Part shown: piece after piece, positions 25,357 to 32,400 of the stretch
How positions within the stretch are numbered: position 1 is the first letter of the stretch
Layout: every line of letters starts with the position of its first letter
Assembly: GCA_017617615.1 (NCBI GenBank)
Contig: JAFZVV010000003.1
Span: 1-64,000 of the forward strand
Direction: 5' to 3'
DNA from: Prevotella sp.
GTDB lineage: Bacteria; Bacteroidota; Bacteroidia; Bacteroidales; Bacteroidaceae
Length of the DNA stretch: 64,000 bases
Notes under the pieces: generated by a model
Seen by the model: the letters and a program-made list of their open reading frames with translations, nothing else
Databases searched by the model: none
What the model was told of the DNA's origin: nothing
Program-made: the position numbers and the translations under genes

Positions 25357-25917
25357 ATGACGGAGGAAGAAACCAAAAAACTACAAGATGAAGTTGTCTT
25401 TCTGAGAGGAGAGGTAGAACGGTTGAAAGACGAACTGGTACGCATGGTGAGTCGCAATCTCGACCTGTCGGAAAGACTGGAATGGGATGTGGATTTACGC
25501 CGTCGCACACAGGCGGCCCGTGAGATCATGGAGGCTCGTGTAGAACGTCAACGCAATGCCGACCTGCAGGACGACGCACAGTTGATGGCACTCATAGAGA
25601 TACGCGTAGAGAAAGATCGTCCACATCTAAGTCCTGATTTCGGTCCTACCAAACTGGCAGACATGCTCGGTGTCTCGATGACAAGGCTTTACCAACTCTT
25701 CCGCCATCAGACCATCCACCGCACGCCCGAAGCTTATATAGACAATCTGCGCACGTTGGCCGCCCTGCGATTGTTGCGGGAAAAGCCCAACTACACCATT
25801 GCCGTCATCGCTGAGGAGGCTGGTTTCTCGAACGTTCGCACCCTTCAGCGGCGCATCCAGGATGCCATCGGCATGAGTCCTGTTGACTATCGTCTTATGC
25901 ATACTCGTGATTTTTGA
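25357..25917 (+). CDS. AraC-type HTH regulator with N-terminal coiled coil
   Basis: The 186-residue protein has a charged coiled coil (about 1-75, EEETKKLQDEVVFLRGEVERLKDEL-type heptads) and a C-terminal double helix-turn-helix (about 92-183: LADMLGVSMTRLYQLFRHQ, then VIAEEAGFSNVRTLQRRIQDAIGMSPVDYR). There is no sugar-binding or receiver domain, so the coiled coil is probably the input site, for example for the STAS protein or the kinase domain. As the only DNA-binding protein in the island it is the best candidate for the TGTCG operators. All of this beyond the domain calls is inference. Confidence 0.85.
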   Translation: MTEEETKKLQDEVVFLRGEVERLKDELVRMVSRNLDLSERLEWDVDLRRRTQAAREIMEARVERQRNADLQDDAQLMALIEIRVEKDRPHLSPDFGPTKLADMLGVSMTRLYQLFRHQTIHRTPEAYIDNLRTLAALRLLREKPNYTIAVIAEEAGFSNVRTLQRRIQDAIGMSPVDYRLMHTRDF

Positions 25918-25937
25918 GTCATCTTAAACCTGCCATG

Positions 25938-25990
25938 CGACAGATTATTGGGTGTTTTAAAATAGTGTCGCATTATTAGCCCATTTGTCG
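25938..25990 (+). promoter_or_regulatory. Three-half-site operator upstream of the barrel gene
   Basis: CGACA (25938-25942), TGTCG in AGTGTCGCA (25966-25970) and TTGTCG (25985-25990), at the same spacing as the operators at 18636 and 21336. Confidence 0.82.
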
Positions 25991-26021
25991 TAATCATTTC
26001 AGTAGAAAAAGGTGATAATTG

Positions 26022-26052
26022 TTGTTTTCACTTCATAACCATCATAATTTTG
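26022..26052 (+). promoter_or_regulatory. Promoter of the barrel gene
   Basis: TTG (26022-26024), 20 nt, TAATTTTG (26045-26052). It is at +84 and +107 from the first half-site, exactly as in the MACPF and C11 promoters. The leader is about 53 nt and A-rich. Confidence 0.82.
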
Positions 26053-26108
26053 CATCATCAAAAGAAAATAACAACAATTAAAAAAATAACAAATTAAAAA
26101 TTACAATT

Positions 26109-26708
26109 ATGAAAAAGATGATGATGATGGTCGCAGCCGCCTTAATGACTGCAATGAGTGTTAACGCACAGTGTGAGAACCTGAAGAATGAGTTAAGCCT
26201 GTCGTATGGCTTTGGTAGTACAGCTCAAATGGGAAGCGGTCTCGGCGAAGGTCTCAGCTTAGTCTTCTCCGACACCGAGTATGATGACGGTGCAATTCTT
26301 GGCCCTATTTCCGTAGAGTATTTCCGCCATTTCAATAATCCCAAACTGGCCGTCGGTGGTTTCGTGTCGTATTCAAAATGGGATAGCGACATCCAAAAGA
26401 AAGGTGGAAATCACGAGAAAGTAGGAGAGCGCAATCGTAGCTACTTCGCTGTGATGCCGGCCATCAAGTATTACTGGGTCAACAAGAACAGCTTTGGTCT
26501 CTATTCCAAGGGCGCTGTTGGTGCTGCATTCCTGAACAGCACAGAGAAAGACCTCGCCACCAATACATCGAAAGACGAAAGCAGCACCCACTTCATGTAC
26601 CAGCTCTCATTCCTCGGTTTGGAGTTCGGTAATAAGTTCCGCGGCTTTGCCGAAGCAGGTGTCGGTGAGCAGGGCTTCCTTCAGGCTGGCATTCGCTACA
26701 AGTTCTAA
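26109..26708 (+). CDS. Outer-membrane beta-barrel protein, co-regulated with the MACPF and C11 genes
   Basis: The 199-residue protein has a signal peptide (MKKMMMMVAAALMTAMSVNAQ) and alternating amphipathic strands (LSLSYGFGS, AVGGFVSYSKW, FAVMPAIKYYWV, FGLYSKGAVGAAF, FGNKFRGFAEAG) ending in GFLQAGIRYKF, whose terminal Phe fits outer-membrane insertion. Length suggests a barrel of about eight strands. It could be a surface partner, a toxin-resistance factor or an envelope-stress porin; nothing in the sequence decides. It is the third gene with the shared operator. Confidence 0.8.
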   Translation: MKKMMMMVAAALMTAMSVNAQCENLKNELSLSYGFGSTAQMGSGLGEGLSLVFSDTEYDDGAILGPISVEYFRHFNNPKLAVGGFVSYSKWDSDIQKKGGNHEKVGERNRSYFAVMPAIKYYWVNKNSFGLYSKGAVGAAFLNSTEKDLATNTSKDESSTHFMYQLSFLGLEFGNKFRGFAEAGVGEQGFLQAGIRYKF

Positions 26709-26794
26709 AAAACTAAATGGTATTGGATAACAAGCATCACCCCGTAGAGAAGCGGATGCAATAAAAAAGTATTACATTTTCAAATAGAAAAAGA

Positions 26795-26842
26795 CTATAT
26801 ACAAATGATTCGGGCGAATTCGCCCGAATCATTTGTATATAG
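26795..26842. repeat. Perfect 48-bp palindrome
   Basis: Positions 26795-26842 are exactly self-complementary, with the centre at GAATTC (26816-26821) and no loop. The core reads GATTCGGGCGAATTCGCCCG. It lies 86 bp after the barrel gene. It may be a terminator for either strand, a cruciform or a protein-binding site. Confidence 0.85.
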
Positions 26843-26850
26843 ATATAATT

Positions 26851-26985
26851 CAAGTTTCGCCTTCGCTCAACTCTCGGAAGTAAAAGGGAAATTAAAAAGA
26901 AGATTAAGGGGAGTTAAAGGGACATATGCCTCTTCACGAATTTTAATTATCCCTATACGAATGGCTTCTCCTACTTCATAACATC
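26851..26985. repeat. Dispersed repeat element, copy D
   Basis: CAAGTTTCGCCTTCGCTCAA, then CTCTCGGAAG, AAAGGGAAATTAAAAAGAAG-type direct repeats, GGGACATATGCC and a CGAATGGCTTCTCCTACTTC box. The right inverted end is not clear. The rest of the gap to 27232 has ATCGAAGATTTTGTTTTCT at about 27009, shared with the thrS upstream repeat; otherwise nothing was seen. Confidence 0.65.
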
Positions 26986-27232
26986 TATATATTGATTTCT
27001 TAGCAAATATCGAAGATTTTGTTTTCTCTGCCGCGCATGAGTACTTTCAGCGAAGATAAAACTACTATGATGTGAGCGGGATGTGGCATTTATAAGGTGT
27101 TAAAAAAGCAAAAACATGCATCGATAAGCAAAAAAATTCATATTTTTACCCTCTCTAAACGATTTCATTTCACGGATTCGCCAGATTCCGTGACGATATG
27201 ATCATGTAGACCTAAGAATCTCAAAACCTCGA

Positions 27233-28501
27233 ATGATGACGAAATACCTGATACTCCCCATCTTCCTGATGTGTTCGCTCTCCGTGCTGGGAAGCGATAA
27301 AGAAAGACTGGAAACCCAAGGCACAGACGAGGTAGCGCAGGTGCCAACACGCTCCGGTCTTCGCCCCGACCGATTTGTGACTACCGTCGATGGCAAGCAG
27401 ACCGCCCTCTATACCCTTACGAACAACGGCATGGAAGCGTGCATCACCAACTATGGTGCCCGTGTGGTTTCGCTGATGGTCCCCGACCAGGAAGGCCGTC
27501 TCGGCGATGTGGTGCTGGGGTTCGACAATATCAACGACTATATCAACAAGAAGCAGAATTTCGGCAGTGTGGTGGGGCGTTACGCCGGTCGCATCCGTGG
27601 CGCGCGTTTCGCCCTCGACGGCGTTCCCTATATGTTGCAGCAGACAGGCGGTGGCAATATCGCACATGGTGGCCGTCCAGGTTTCAGCGACCGTGTATGG
27701 GACATGGTGGCGGCAACCGACAGCACGCTTCGTCTCAGGTATGTGTCACCTGACGGTGAGAACGGATTCCCCGGCACACTGACGGTGACGGTGACCTATA
27801 CGCTCACCTATGACCATGCCCTCACCGTGTCGTTCGAGGGCACCACCGACAAGCCCACGGTAGTGAACCTGACGTGCCATCCGTTCTTCAACATCTCCGG
27901 CGATCCCTCATCTACCGTCCTCACCCAGACGCTCTATGTCGACAGCAAGTATATCGCCACCTACGACAAAGAGAAGAACGTTGACGGCAAGTTCATGAAG
28001 GTGAAGAACACGCCTTTCGACTTCACCACGGCAAAGGCCATTGGCGCCGACATCGACATCATGGACGAGCAGATGGGCATCACCAAGGGCTACGACCACG
28101 GCTTTGCCCTTCGCCATGCCGGCGACATCACCCGTCGTGCTGCCGTCGTCTATGATGCCAAGAGCGGGCGCCGGCTCACCGTCTTCACCACCGAGCCGTC
28201 GGTACTTGTCTATACCGCCAATGGCCTCGATGGAAGCATGGTGGGCAAGAACGGCATCGCTCTCGGCCGCCATTCTGCCATCTGCCTGGAACCTATGCAT
28301 TTCTCCGACAGTCCCAACCAGCCCGATTTCCCCTCTACCACCCTTCGTCCCGGCGAGACCTACTATTCATTTACCATATACCATTTCTCCGACAAGGAGT
28401 CGCACAAGCAGCGCAACCTCCTCTCGACAATACTCATGTATGGTGGGGTGGCCAGCCTCACGGGCCTTGGCATCATAGGACTGGTATCGGTGCTGAAGTA
28501 G
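27233..28501 (+). CDS. galM: Exported aldose 1-epimerase (galactose mutarotase) with C-terminal membrane anchor
   Basis: Interconverts alpha and beta anomers of aldoses. The 422-residue protein has an N-terminal hydrophobic signal (YLILPIFLMCSLSVLGS). The GalM fold shows ITNYGARVVSLMVPD, GRYAGRIRGARF, a catalytic His region NLTCHPFFNISG, YDHGF, and the catalytic Glu region CLEPMHFSDSPNQPDFPSTTLRPGETY. After the normal family end it has about 35 extra residues including a membrane helix (STILMYGGVASLTGLGIIGLV) near residue 400. The usual NHxYFN is changed to CHPFFN and ETQHFPD to EPMHFSD. It is probably periplasmic, tethered to the inner membrane. Confidence 0.88.
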   Translation: MMTKYLILPIFLMCSLSVLGSDKERLETQGTDEVAQVPTRSGLRPDRFVTTVDGKQTALYTLTNNGMEACITNYGARVVSLMVPDQEGRLGDVVLGFDNINDYINKKQNFGSVVGRYAGRIRGARFALDGVPYMLQQTGGGNIAHGGRPGFSDRVWDMVAATDSTLRLRYVSPDGENGFPGTLTVTVTYTLTYDHALTVSFEGTTDKPTVVNLTCHPFFNISGDPSSTVLTQTLYVDSKYIATYDKEKNVDGKFMKVKNTPFDFTTAKAIGADIDIMDEQMGITKGYDHGFALRHAGDITRRAAVVYDAKSGRRLTVFTTEPSVLVYTANGLDGSMVGKNGIALGRHSAICLEPMHFSDSPNQPDFPSTTLRPGETYYSFTIYHFSDKESHKQRNLLSTILMYGGVASLTGLGIIGLVSVLK

Positions 28502-28510
28502 GTTGTTTTT

Positions 28511-28545
28511 GGTTTGAGGTTTGAGATTTGAGATTTGAGATTTCA
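28511..28545. repeat. Short TTTGAGA tandem repeat
   Basis: GGTTTGAGGTTTGAGATTTG and following TTTGAGATTT units, about four copies of a 7-bp motif, just after galM. No function is suggested. Confidence 0.6.
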
Positions 28546-28606
28546 TACCTATCAAGGGGTGCGGTTAGTTGTCGTGCGTTAAGGAACACAAAAATATTTT
28601 AATTAT

Positions 28607-28637
28607 TTGGTGGTTGCCAGCATAACTCCTATTTTTG
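28607..28637 (+). promoter_or_regulatory. Promoter placed at the start codon of the next gene
   Basis: TTG (28607-28609), 20 nt, TATTTTTG (28630-28637). Only four bases separate the -7 box from the ATG at 28642, so the mRNA would be leaderless or nearly so. Confidence 0.65.
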
Positions 28638-28641
28638 CAGC

Positions 28642-29403
28642 ATGAGGACAAGGATATTATTTTTCATCTCCACCCTGTTATGGTGCTCCGTGGCCTTCGG
28701 ACAAGAACCGGGGCAGCGCCAGACGGCTCCACTCGACATCAATGACATCGAGCCGACGAGCAGTCTTGACATGACAACCACCCTTTCCGGCAACCCCTTG
28801 GCTGCCGCCCAGCCTGGATATGCCTTAGGCTACCAGCCCGTGTACGACGACTCCCTCCACCTCCCCCTGATGGATGCCAGCGGCAGGGTACTGTCATTGG
28901 GATACCTGCCCTTTGGATATATGTACGGTATGTCGGGATGGCCTGCATATGGCCTGCACCGGGGTCTTAACCTGAGTGTCGGCGCATCGGTGTTTGCGCA
29001 GTTCGGCAAGCACGCCCGTGGTGGCGTCGGTTTCTCGCAGCAGGTGTCTGCCCTTTATGCCGTGCCCCTCACCGACCGACTCTCATTGGCCGTCGGTGGT
29101 TATTTCGACCGTATGCAGTGGCACAACAACACGGTGCATGACGCCGGTCTCACCGCTGTGCTGGGCTATCAGTTCAACGAGCACTGGGAGGCCTATCTCT
29201 ACGCACAGAAATCGTTGGTGAACAACCACGACCTGCCTTATTATCTCTACGGCATGGGACCCATGGGCGATAGGATTGGTGGTGCGGTGAAATACAATTT
29301 CAACCCATCGATGAGCATCCAGGTATCGGTGGAGCACATCCAGCGCCCCCAACGCGATATATGGCAAAAATCCCAGCCCCCCTACCGAGGGAACCGGGAT
29401 TAG
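28642..29403 (+). CDS. Probable outer-membrane beta-barrel protein
   Basis: The 253-residue protein has a signal peptide (MRTRILFFISTLLWCSVAFGQ), a Pro-rich N-terminal segment and amphipathic strands in the second half (LNLSVGASVFAQFG, VSALYAVPLTDRLSLAVGGYF, TAVLGYQFNEHWEAYLYAQ, GGAVKYNFNPSMSIQVSVEH). Family unknown. The start is fixed by the signal peptide even though the promoter lies immediately upstream. The last residues after about 240 (KSQPPYRGNRD) look like read-through into spacer DNA. Confidence 0.7.
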   Translation: MRTRILFFISTLLWCSVAFGQEPGQRQTAPLDINDIEPTSSLDMTTTLSGNPLAAAQPGYALGYQPVYDDSLHLPLMDASGRVLSLGYLPFGYMYGMSGWPAYGLHRGLNLSVGASVFAQFGKHARGGVGFSQQVSALYAVPLTDRLSLAVGGYFDRMQWHNNTVHDAGLTAVLGYQFNEHWEAYLYAQKSLVNNHDLPYYLYGMGPMGDRIGGAVKYNFNPSMSIQVSVEHIQRPQRDIWQKSQPPYRGNRD

Positions 29404-29408
29404 AAGGG

Positions 29409-29577
29409 GGTTATTGAAGGGAAGGGAAAGGAAGTTAAAGGGAAGTTATAAGGAAGTTAAAAGGACAAATGATTTGTGACTCACTCGTTTGGCGTGCAAT
29501 TTGTCCTCTTCTCGACCTTTTATGGAGAGTTTTCCCATTTTAGTTCTCCTCGTTCCCTTACTTGCGAAAGTTGAGGC
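29409..29577. repeat. Dispersed repeat element, copy E
   Basis: AAGGAAGTTAAAGGGAAGTT direct repeats, an AAAGGACAAATGATTTG box, and a right end CTTGCGAAAGTTGAG matching copy F. The left CAAGTTTCGC end is missing. It abuts the stop of the epimerase gene. Confidence 0.65.
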
Positions 29578-30680
29578 TAAAATCTCGTTTCCAGAAGGAT
29601 TTGCACGATGCGTTCTGCTGAGCGACCGTCCCATCGGTCGGGGATATTTCCTTTTTTCCATTTTCCTTCAACCATGTCGGCCACGGCCTCTCCCAGTCGG
29701 CTGGCATCCTCGCCTACGAGCACATTGGTGCCCGTGCGCACCGTCTCGATGTGCTCGGTATAGCTGTTGAGTGTAGCACAGGGCACGCCGTTGAACGTGG
29801 CTTCCTCTGCCACGTTTCCCGAGTCGGTGATGATGCCTTTGGCATGTGCCGTGAGGTATCCGAACTCCAGGTATGGCAGTGGTTCCACGAGGTGGAAGGT
29901 GTCGAGCGACGCATTGATGGATGCCAACTGACTTACCACCGCCTCACGTGCCAGTCCGCGCAGGGGTGCCACGACAGGGGTTCCCTTGGCAGCCTGCAGC
30001 ATGGCCTTGAGCATGCCACGCAGGTTGTCGGTATCGGCGATGAGCACCTTTCGGTTAAGCGTGAACACGAGATACTGGCTGTCGTCGAGGTGCAGTTGTT
30101 CCAGCACCTCCGGCCGGCGTAGCCTGTTGTAGTTGGCCCTCAGCGTATCCATGAGGATATTCCCCACCTGATAGACTTGCGAGAGTTGCACCCCCTCGCG
30201 CGACACGATCTGGCTTGCCCCCTCTCCTGCCGTGAAGAGCAGGTCGGAGAGTCCGTCGATGACGAGCCGGTTGATTTCCTTGGGCATCTTGATGTCGAAC
30301 GACCGTGTGCCGGCTACGAGGTGCGCCAACAGCACGCCCTGTTTCTTGGTGACGATGGCGGCAGCCATGGTCGATGCCAGGTCGTCGACGACGATAACCA
30401 CGTCTGTGGGATGGTTCTGGAGGTAGCTCTCAAACTCTGCCATCACCTTTCCTGTCAGTTCATTGAGGCTGATGCAATCGACGCCCAGGAACACGTCGGG
30501 CCTTCTCATCTGTAGGTCGTCGAAGAGCGACTGTTCGAGCGTCTTGTCATCAGCGCTTCCGGCATAGACCAGCGTGCTCTCCACGTCCCTGCCCTGTGCT
30601 TTGGCTTTGTCGATGGCCCTGAGGATGGGAGCCACCTTGATGAAATTGGGGCGGGCGCCTGCTACGATACAAATATTCAT
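29577..30680 (-). CDS. wecB: UDP-N-acetylglucosamine 2-epimerase (non-hydrolysing) homologue with altered active-site motifs
   Basis: The 367-residue GT-B-fold protein has the family layout of WecB (UDP-GlcNAc to UDP-ManNAc). Several motifs are changed: GTRPE is GARPN; VHGDT is VVDDL; HVEAGLR is HLVAGTR, so the catalytic Glu is Val; PEEANR is PKEINR; GHRRE is LNRKV, so the catalytic His is Asn. SDSGG-EE is retained as TDSGNVAEEA. Either the enzyme acts on another substrate or it has lost epimerase activity. It is flanked on both sides by dispersed repeats, and no polysaccharide genes are adjacent. Confidence 0.82.
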   Translation of the reverse strand: MNICIVAGARPNFIKVAPILRAIDKAKAQGRDVESTLVYAGSADDKTLEQSLFDDLQMRRPDVFLGVDCISLNELTGKVMAEFESYLQNHPTDVVIVVDDLASTMAAAIVTKKQGVLLAHLVAGTRSFDIKMPKEINRLVIDGLSDLLFTAGEGASQIVSREGVQLSQVYQVGNILMDTLRANYNRLRRPEVLEQLHLDDSQYLVFTLNRKVLIADTDNLRGMLKAMLQAAKGTPVVAPLRGLAREAVVSQLASINASLDTFHLVEPLPYLEFGYLTAHAKGIITDSGNVAEEATFNGVPCATLNSYTEHIETVRTGTNVLVGEDASRLGEAVADMVEGKWKKGNIPDRWDGRSAERIVQILLETRF

Positions 30681-30694
30681 TTTCTTGATATTTT

Positions 30695-30866
30695 CAAGTT
30701 TCGCATTCGCTCAACTTTCGGAAGTAAAAGGGAAGTTAAAAGGTAGTTAAAAGGAAGTTAAAGGGACATTAGTCCGCTTCGTAACCATTTTGGGGTATTA
30801 TTTTCTCTATCTGAATAGCTTAAACCCTATTGTTTTCCTTTGACATCCCCACTTGCGAAAGTTGAG
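30695..30866. repeat. Dispersed repeat element, copy F (most complete)
   Basis: The left end is CAAGTTTCGCATTCGCTCAA then CTTTCGGAAG, with AAAGGAAGTTAAAGGGACAT in the core; the right end is CTTGCGAAAGTTGAG. CTCAACTTTCG-GAAG and the reverse of CTTGCGAAAGTTGAG form a terminal inverted repeat of about 15 bp with one mismatch. A second, shorter hairpin segment with GGAAGTCGAAGGGACGAATG follows at about 30880-30950. Confidence 0.75.
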
Positions 30867-30968
30867 TTGATATTGAATAGTAGGAAAAAGAAAGGAATGG
30901 AAGGGAAGTCGAAGGGACGAATGCCCTTCTACTCCTTTCCATTCTGAAATCCGTTTATATCAATGCTT

Positions 30969-31922
30969 TTACTCCTGTTTGAAGAGGTCTTTGATGCCGC
31001 CCAGGCTCCCCAGCAGGTTGGTGGCCTCGTAGGGCAGGTAGACAGTCTTCGACTGCTGTCCAGTAGCCAGTTCCTCCATCATCTGTATGTATTTCTGTGC
31101 GAGGAGGTAGTTGGCAGGGTTGGTGGAGTCGCCCACGGCCTCTGTAATCTTGCGTATGGCGATGGCTTCGGCCTCTGCCTTCCTGATGCGTGCCGTAGCC
31201 ACACCCTCGGCCTCGAGGATAGCCTGTTGCTTCTGTGCTTCGGCGCGGTTGATGGTAGCCGCCTTGTCGCCCTCCGACTGCAGAATCTGCGACTGTTTCT
31301 GTCCTTCGCTGGTGAGGATGACGGCACGTTTGTTACGCTCGGCCTGCATCTGTTTCTCCATGGCCTGGAGCACGCTCTGCGGTGGCGTGATGTCCTGCAG
31401 TTCCACGCGGTTCACCTTGATGCCCCATTTGTTGGTAGCATCGTCGAGCACGGCGCGCAGCTTGGTGTTCACGGTGTCGCGCGAGGTGAGCGTCTGGTCG
31501 AGTTCCATCTCACCAATGATGTTACGCAGGGTGGTCTGCGTGAGTTTCTCTATGGCGTTGGGCAAGTTGCTGATTTCATATACAGCCTTGAAGGGGTCTA
31601 CGATCTGGAAGTAGAGCAGTGCGTTGATTTGCATCTGGATATTGTCCTTTGTAATCACATTCTGCTTGTCGAAGTCGTACACCTGTTCCCTGAGGTCGAT
31701 TTGGTTAGAATAGGAATACCTACCCCTGTTCAAGGTGATGATGCTCTTTGCGGCGTCGATGAATGGGATGATGATATTGATTCCCGGTTTGAGCGTGGCG
31801 TGGTATTTTCCCAGACGCTCGATGATTTTCGTTTCCGACTGCGGGATAATGACCAGTGTTTTCTTGGCCAGGATAATGAGCAATATGATGATTGCTATTA
31901 ATACAATAACTGATGTTGACAT
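30969..31922 (-). CDS. SPFH/band 7 (stomatin-like) membrane protein
   Basis: The 317-residue protein has an N-terminal membrane helix (VIVLIAIIILLIILA), a band 7 domain (KTLVIIPQSETKIIERLGKY, GRYSYSNQIDLREQVYDF) and a long Ala/Glu/Arg-rich coiled coil (about 190-270). It is closest to QmcA/stomatin-type proteins that form oligomeric membrane microdomains. It follows a nfeD gene by 11 bp, the usual pairing for this family. It is the last gene of a four-gene minus-strand operon. Confidence 0.92.
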   Translation of the reverse strand: MSTSVIVLIAIIILLIILAKKTLVIIPQSETKIIERLGKYHATLKPGINIIIPFIDAAKSIITLNRGRYSYSNQIDLREQVYDFDKQNVITKDNIQMQINALLYFQIVDPFKAVYEISNLPNAIEKLTQTTLRNIIGEMELDQTLTSRDTVNTKLRAVLDDATNKWGIKVNRVELQDITPPQSVLQAMEKQMQAERNKRAVILTSEGQKQSQILQSEGDKAATINRAEAQKQQAILEAEGVATARIRKAEAEAIAIRKITEAVGDSTNPANYLLAQKYIQMMEELATGQQSKTVYLPYEATNLLGSLGGIKDLFKQE

Positions 31923-31933
31923 GATGGTGGTTT

Positions 31934-32392
31934 TTATTGGTTATCGTCTTTTTCCACGGTGATGATGATGCTTTCGCGGCCCACCACCTTCACTTTTGCG
32001 CCTTTCTCTATGCGCTTTCCGTCGGCAGCCACGGCTTTCCAGTCGTCTCCATCGATGGCTACCCTACCGTAGCCTTTCTCCACGATGGTCTGCGACACGA
32101 TTCCAGAGCGTCCGAGCAAGGCATCGGCATTGCTCACGCGGTCTTCATCGTTTCGGTGCAGGTATCTCAGCGCCACGGGACGTATGAAATATATGCTCAG
32201 CAGCGAGCAAATGGCCATCACGATGAGTTGTGGGATAATTCCCAGACCGAGTGCAGCGGCGAACGACCCTCCCAATGCGCCGATAGCGAAGCAGAGGATG
32301 AAGAGGTCGCCTGAGCCCAGTTCGAGGATGAGGCATATCACGGATATCAATATCCATATCAGCCAGACGTGTTGTGTGAGATATTCTATCAT
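31934..32392 (-). CDS. NfeD-like membrane protein (short form)
   Basis: The 152-residue protein has about three membrane helices in residues 8-80 (IWILISVICLILELGSGDLFI, GGSFAAALGLGIIPQLIVMAI) and a C-terminal OB-fold domain (ALLGRSGIVSQTIVEKGYGRVAIDGDDWKA). It lacks the N-terminal ClpP-like protease domain of long NfeD proteins. NfeD partners SPFH proteins, here the next gene. Confidence 0.9.
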   Translation of the reverse strand: MIEYLTQHVWLIWILISVICLILELGSGDLFILCFAIGALGGSFAAALGLGIIPQLIVMAICSLLSIYFIRPVALRYLHRNDEDRVSNADALLGRSGIVSQTIVEKGYGRVAIDGDDWKAVAADGKRIEKGAKVKVVGRESIIITVEKDDNQ

Positions 32393-32400
32393 TTTACCTT

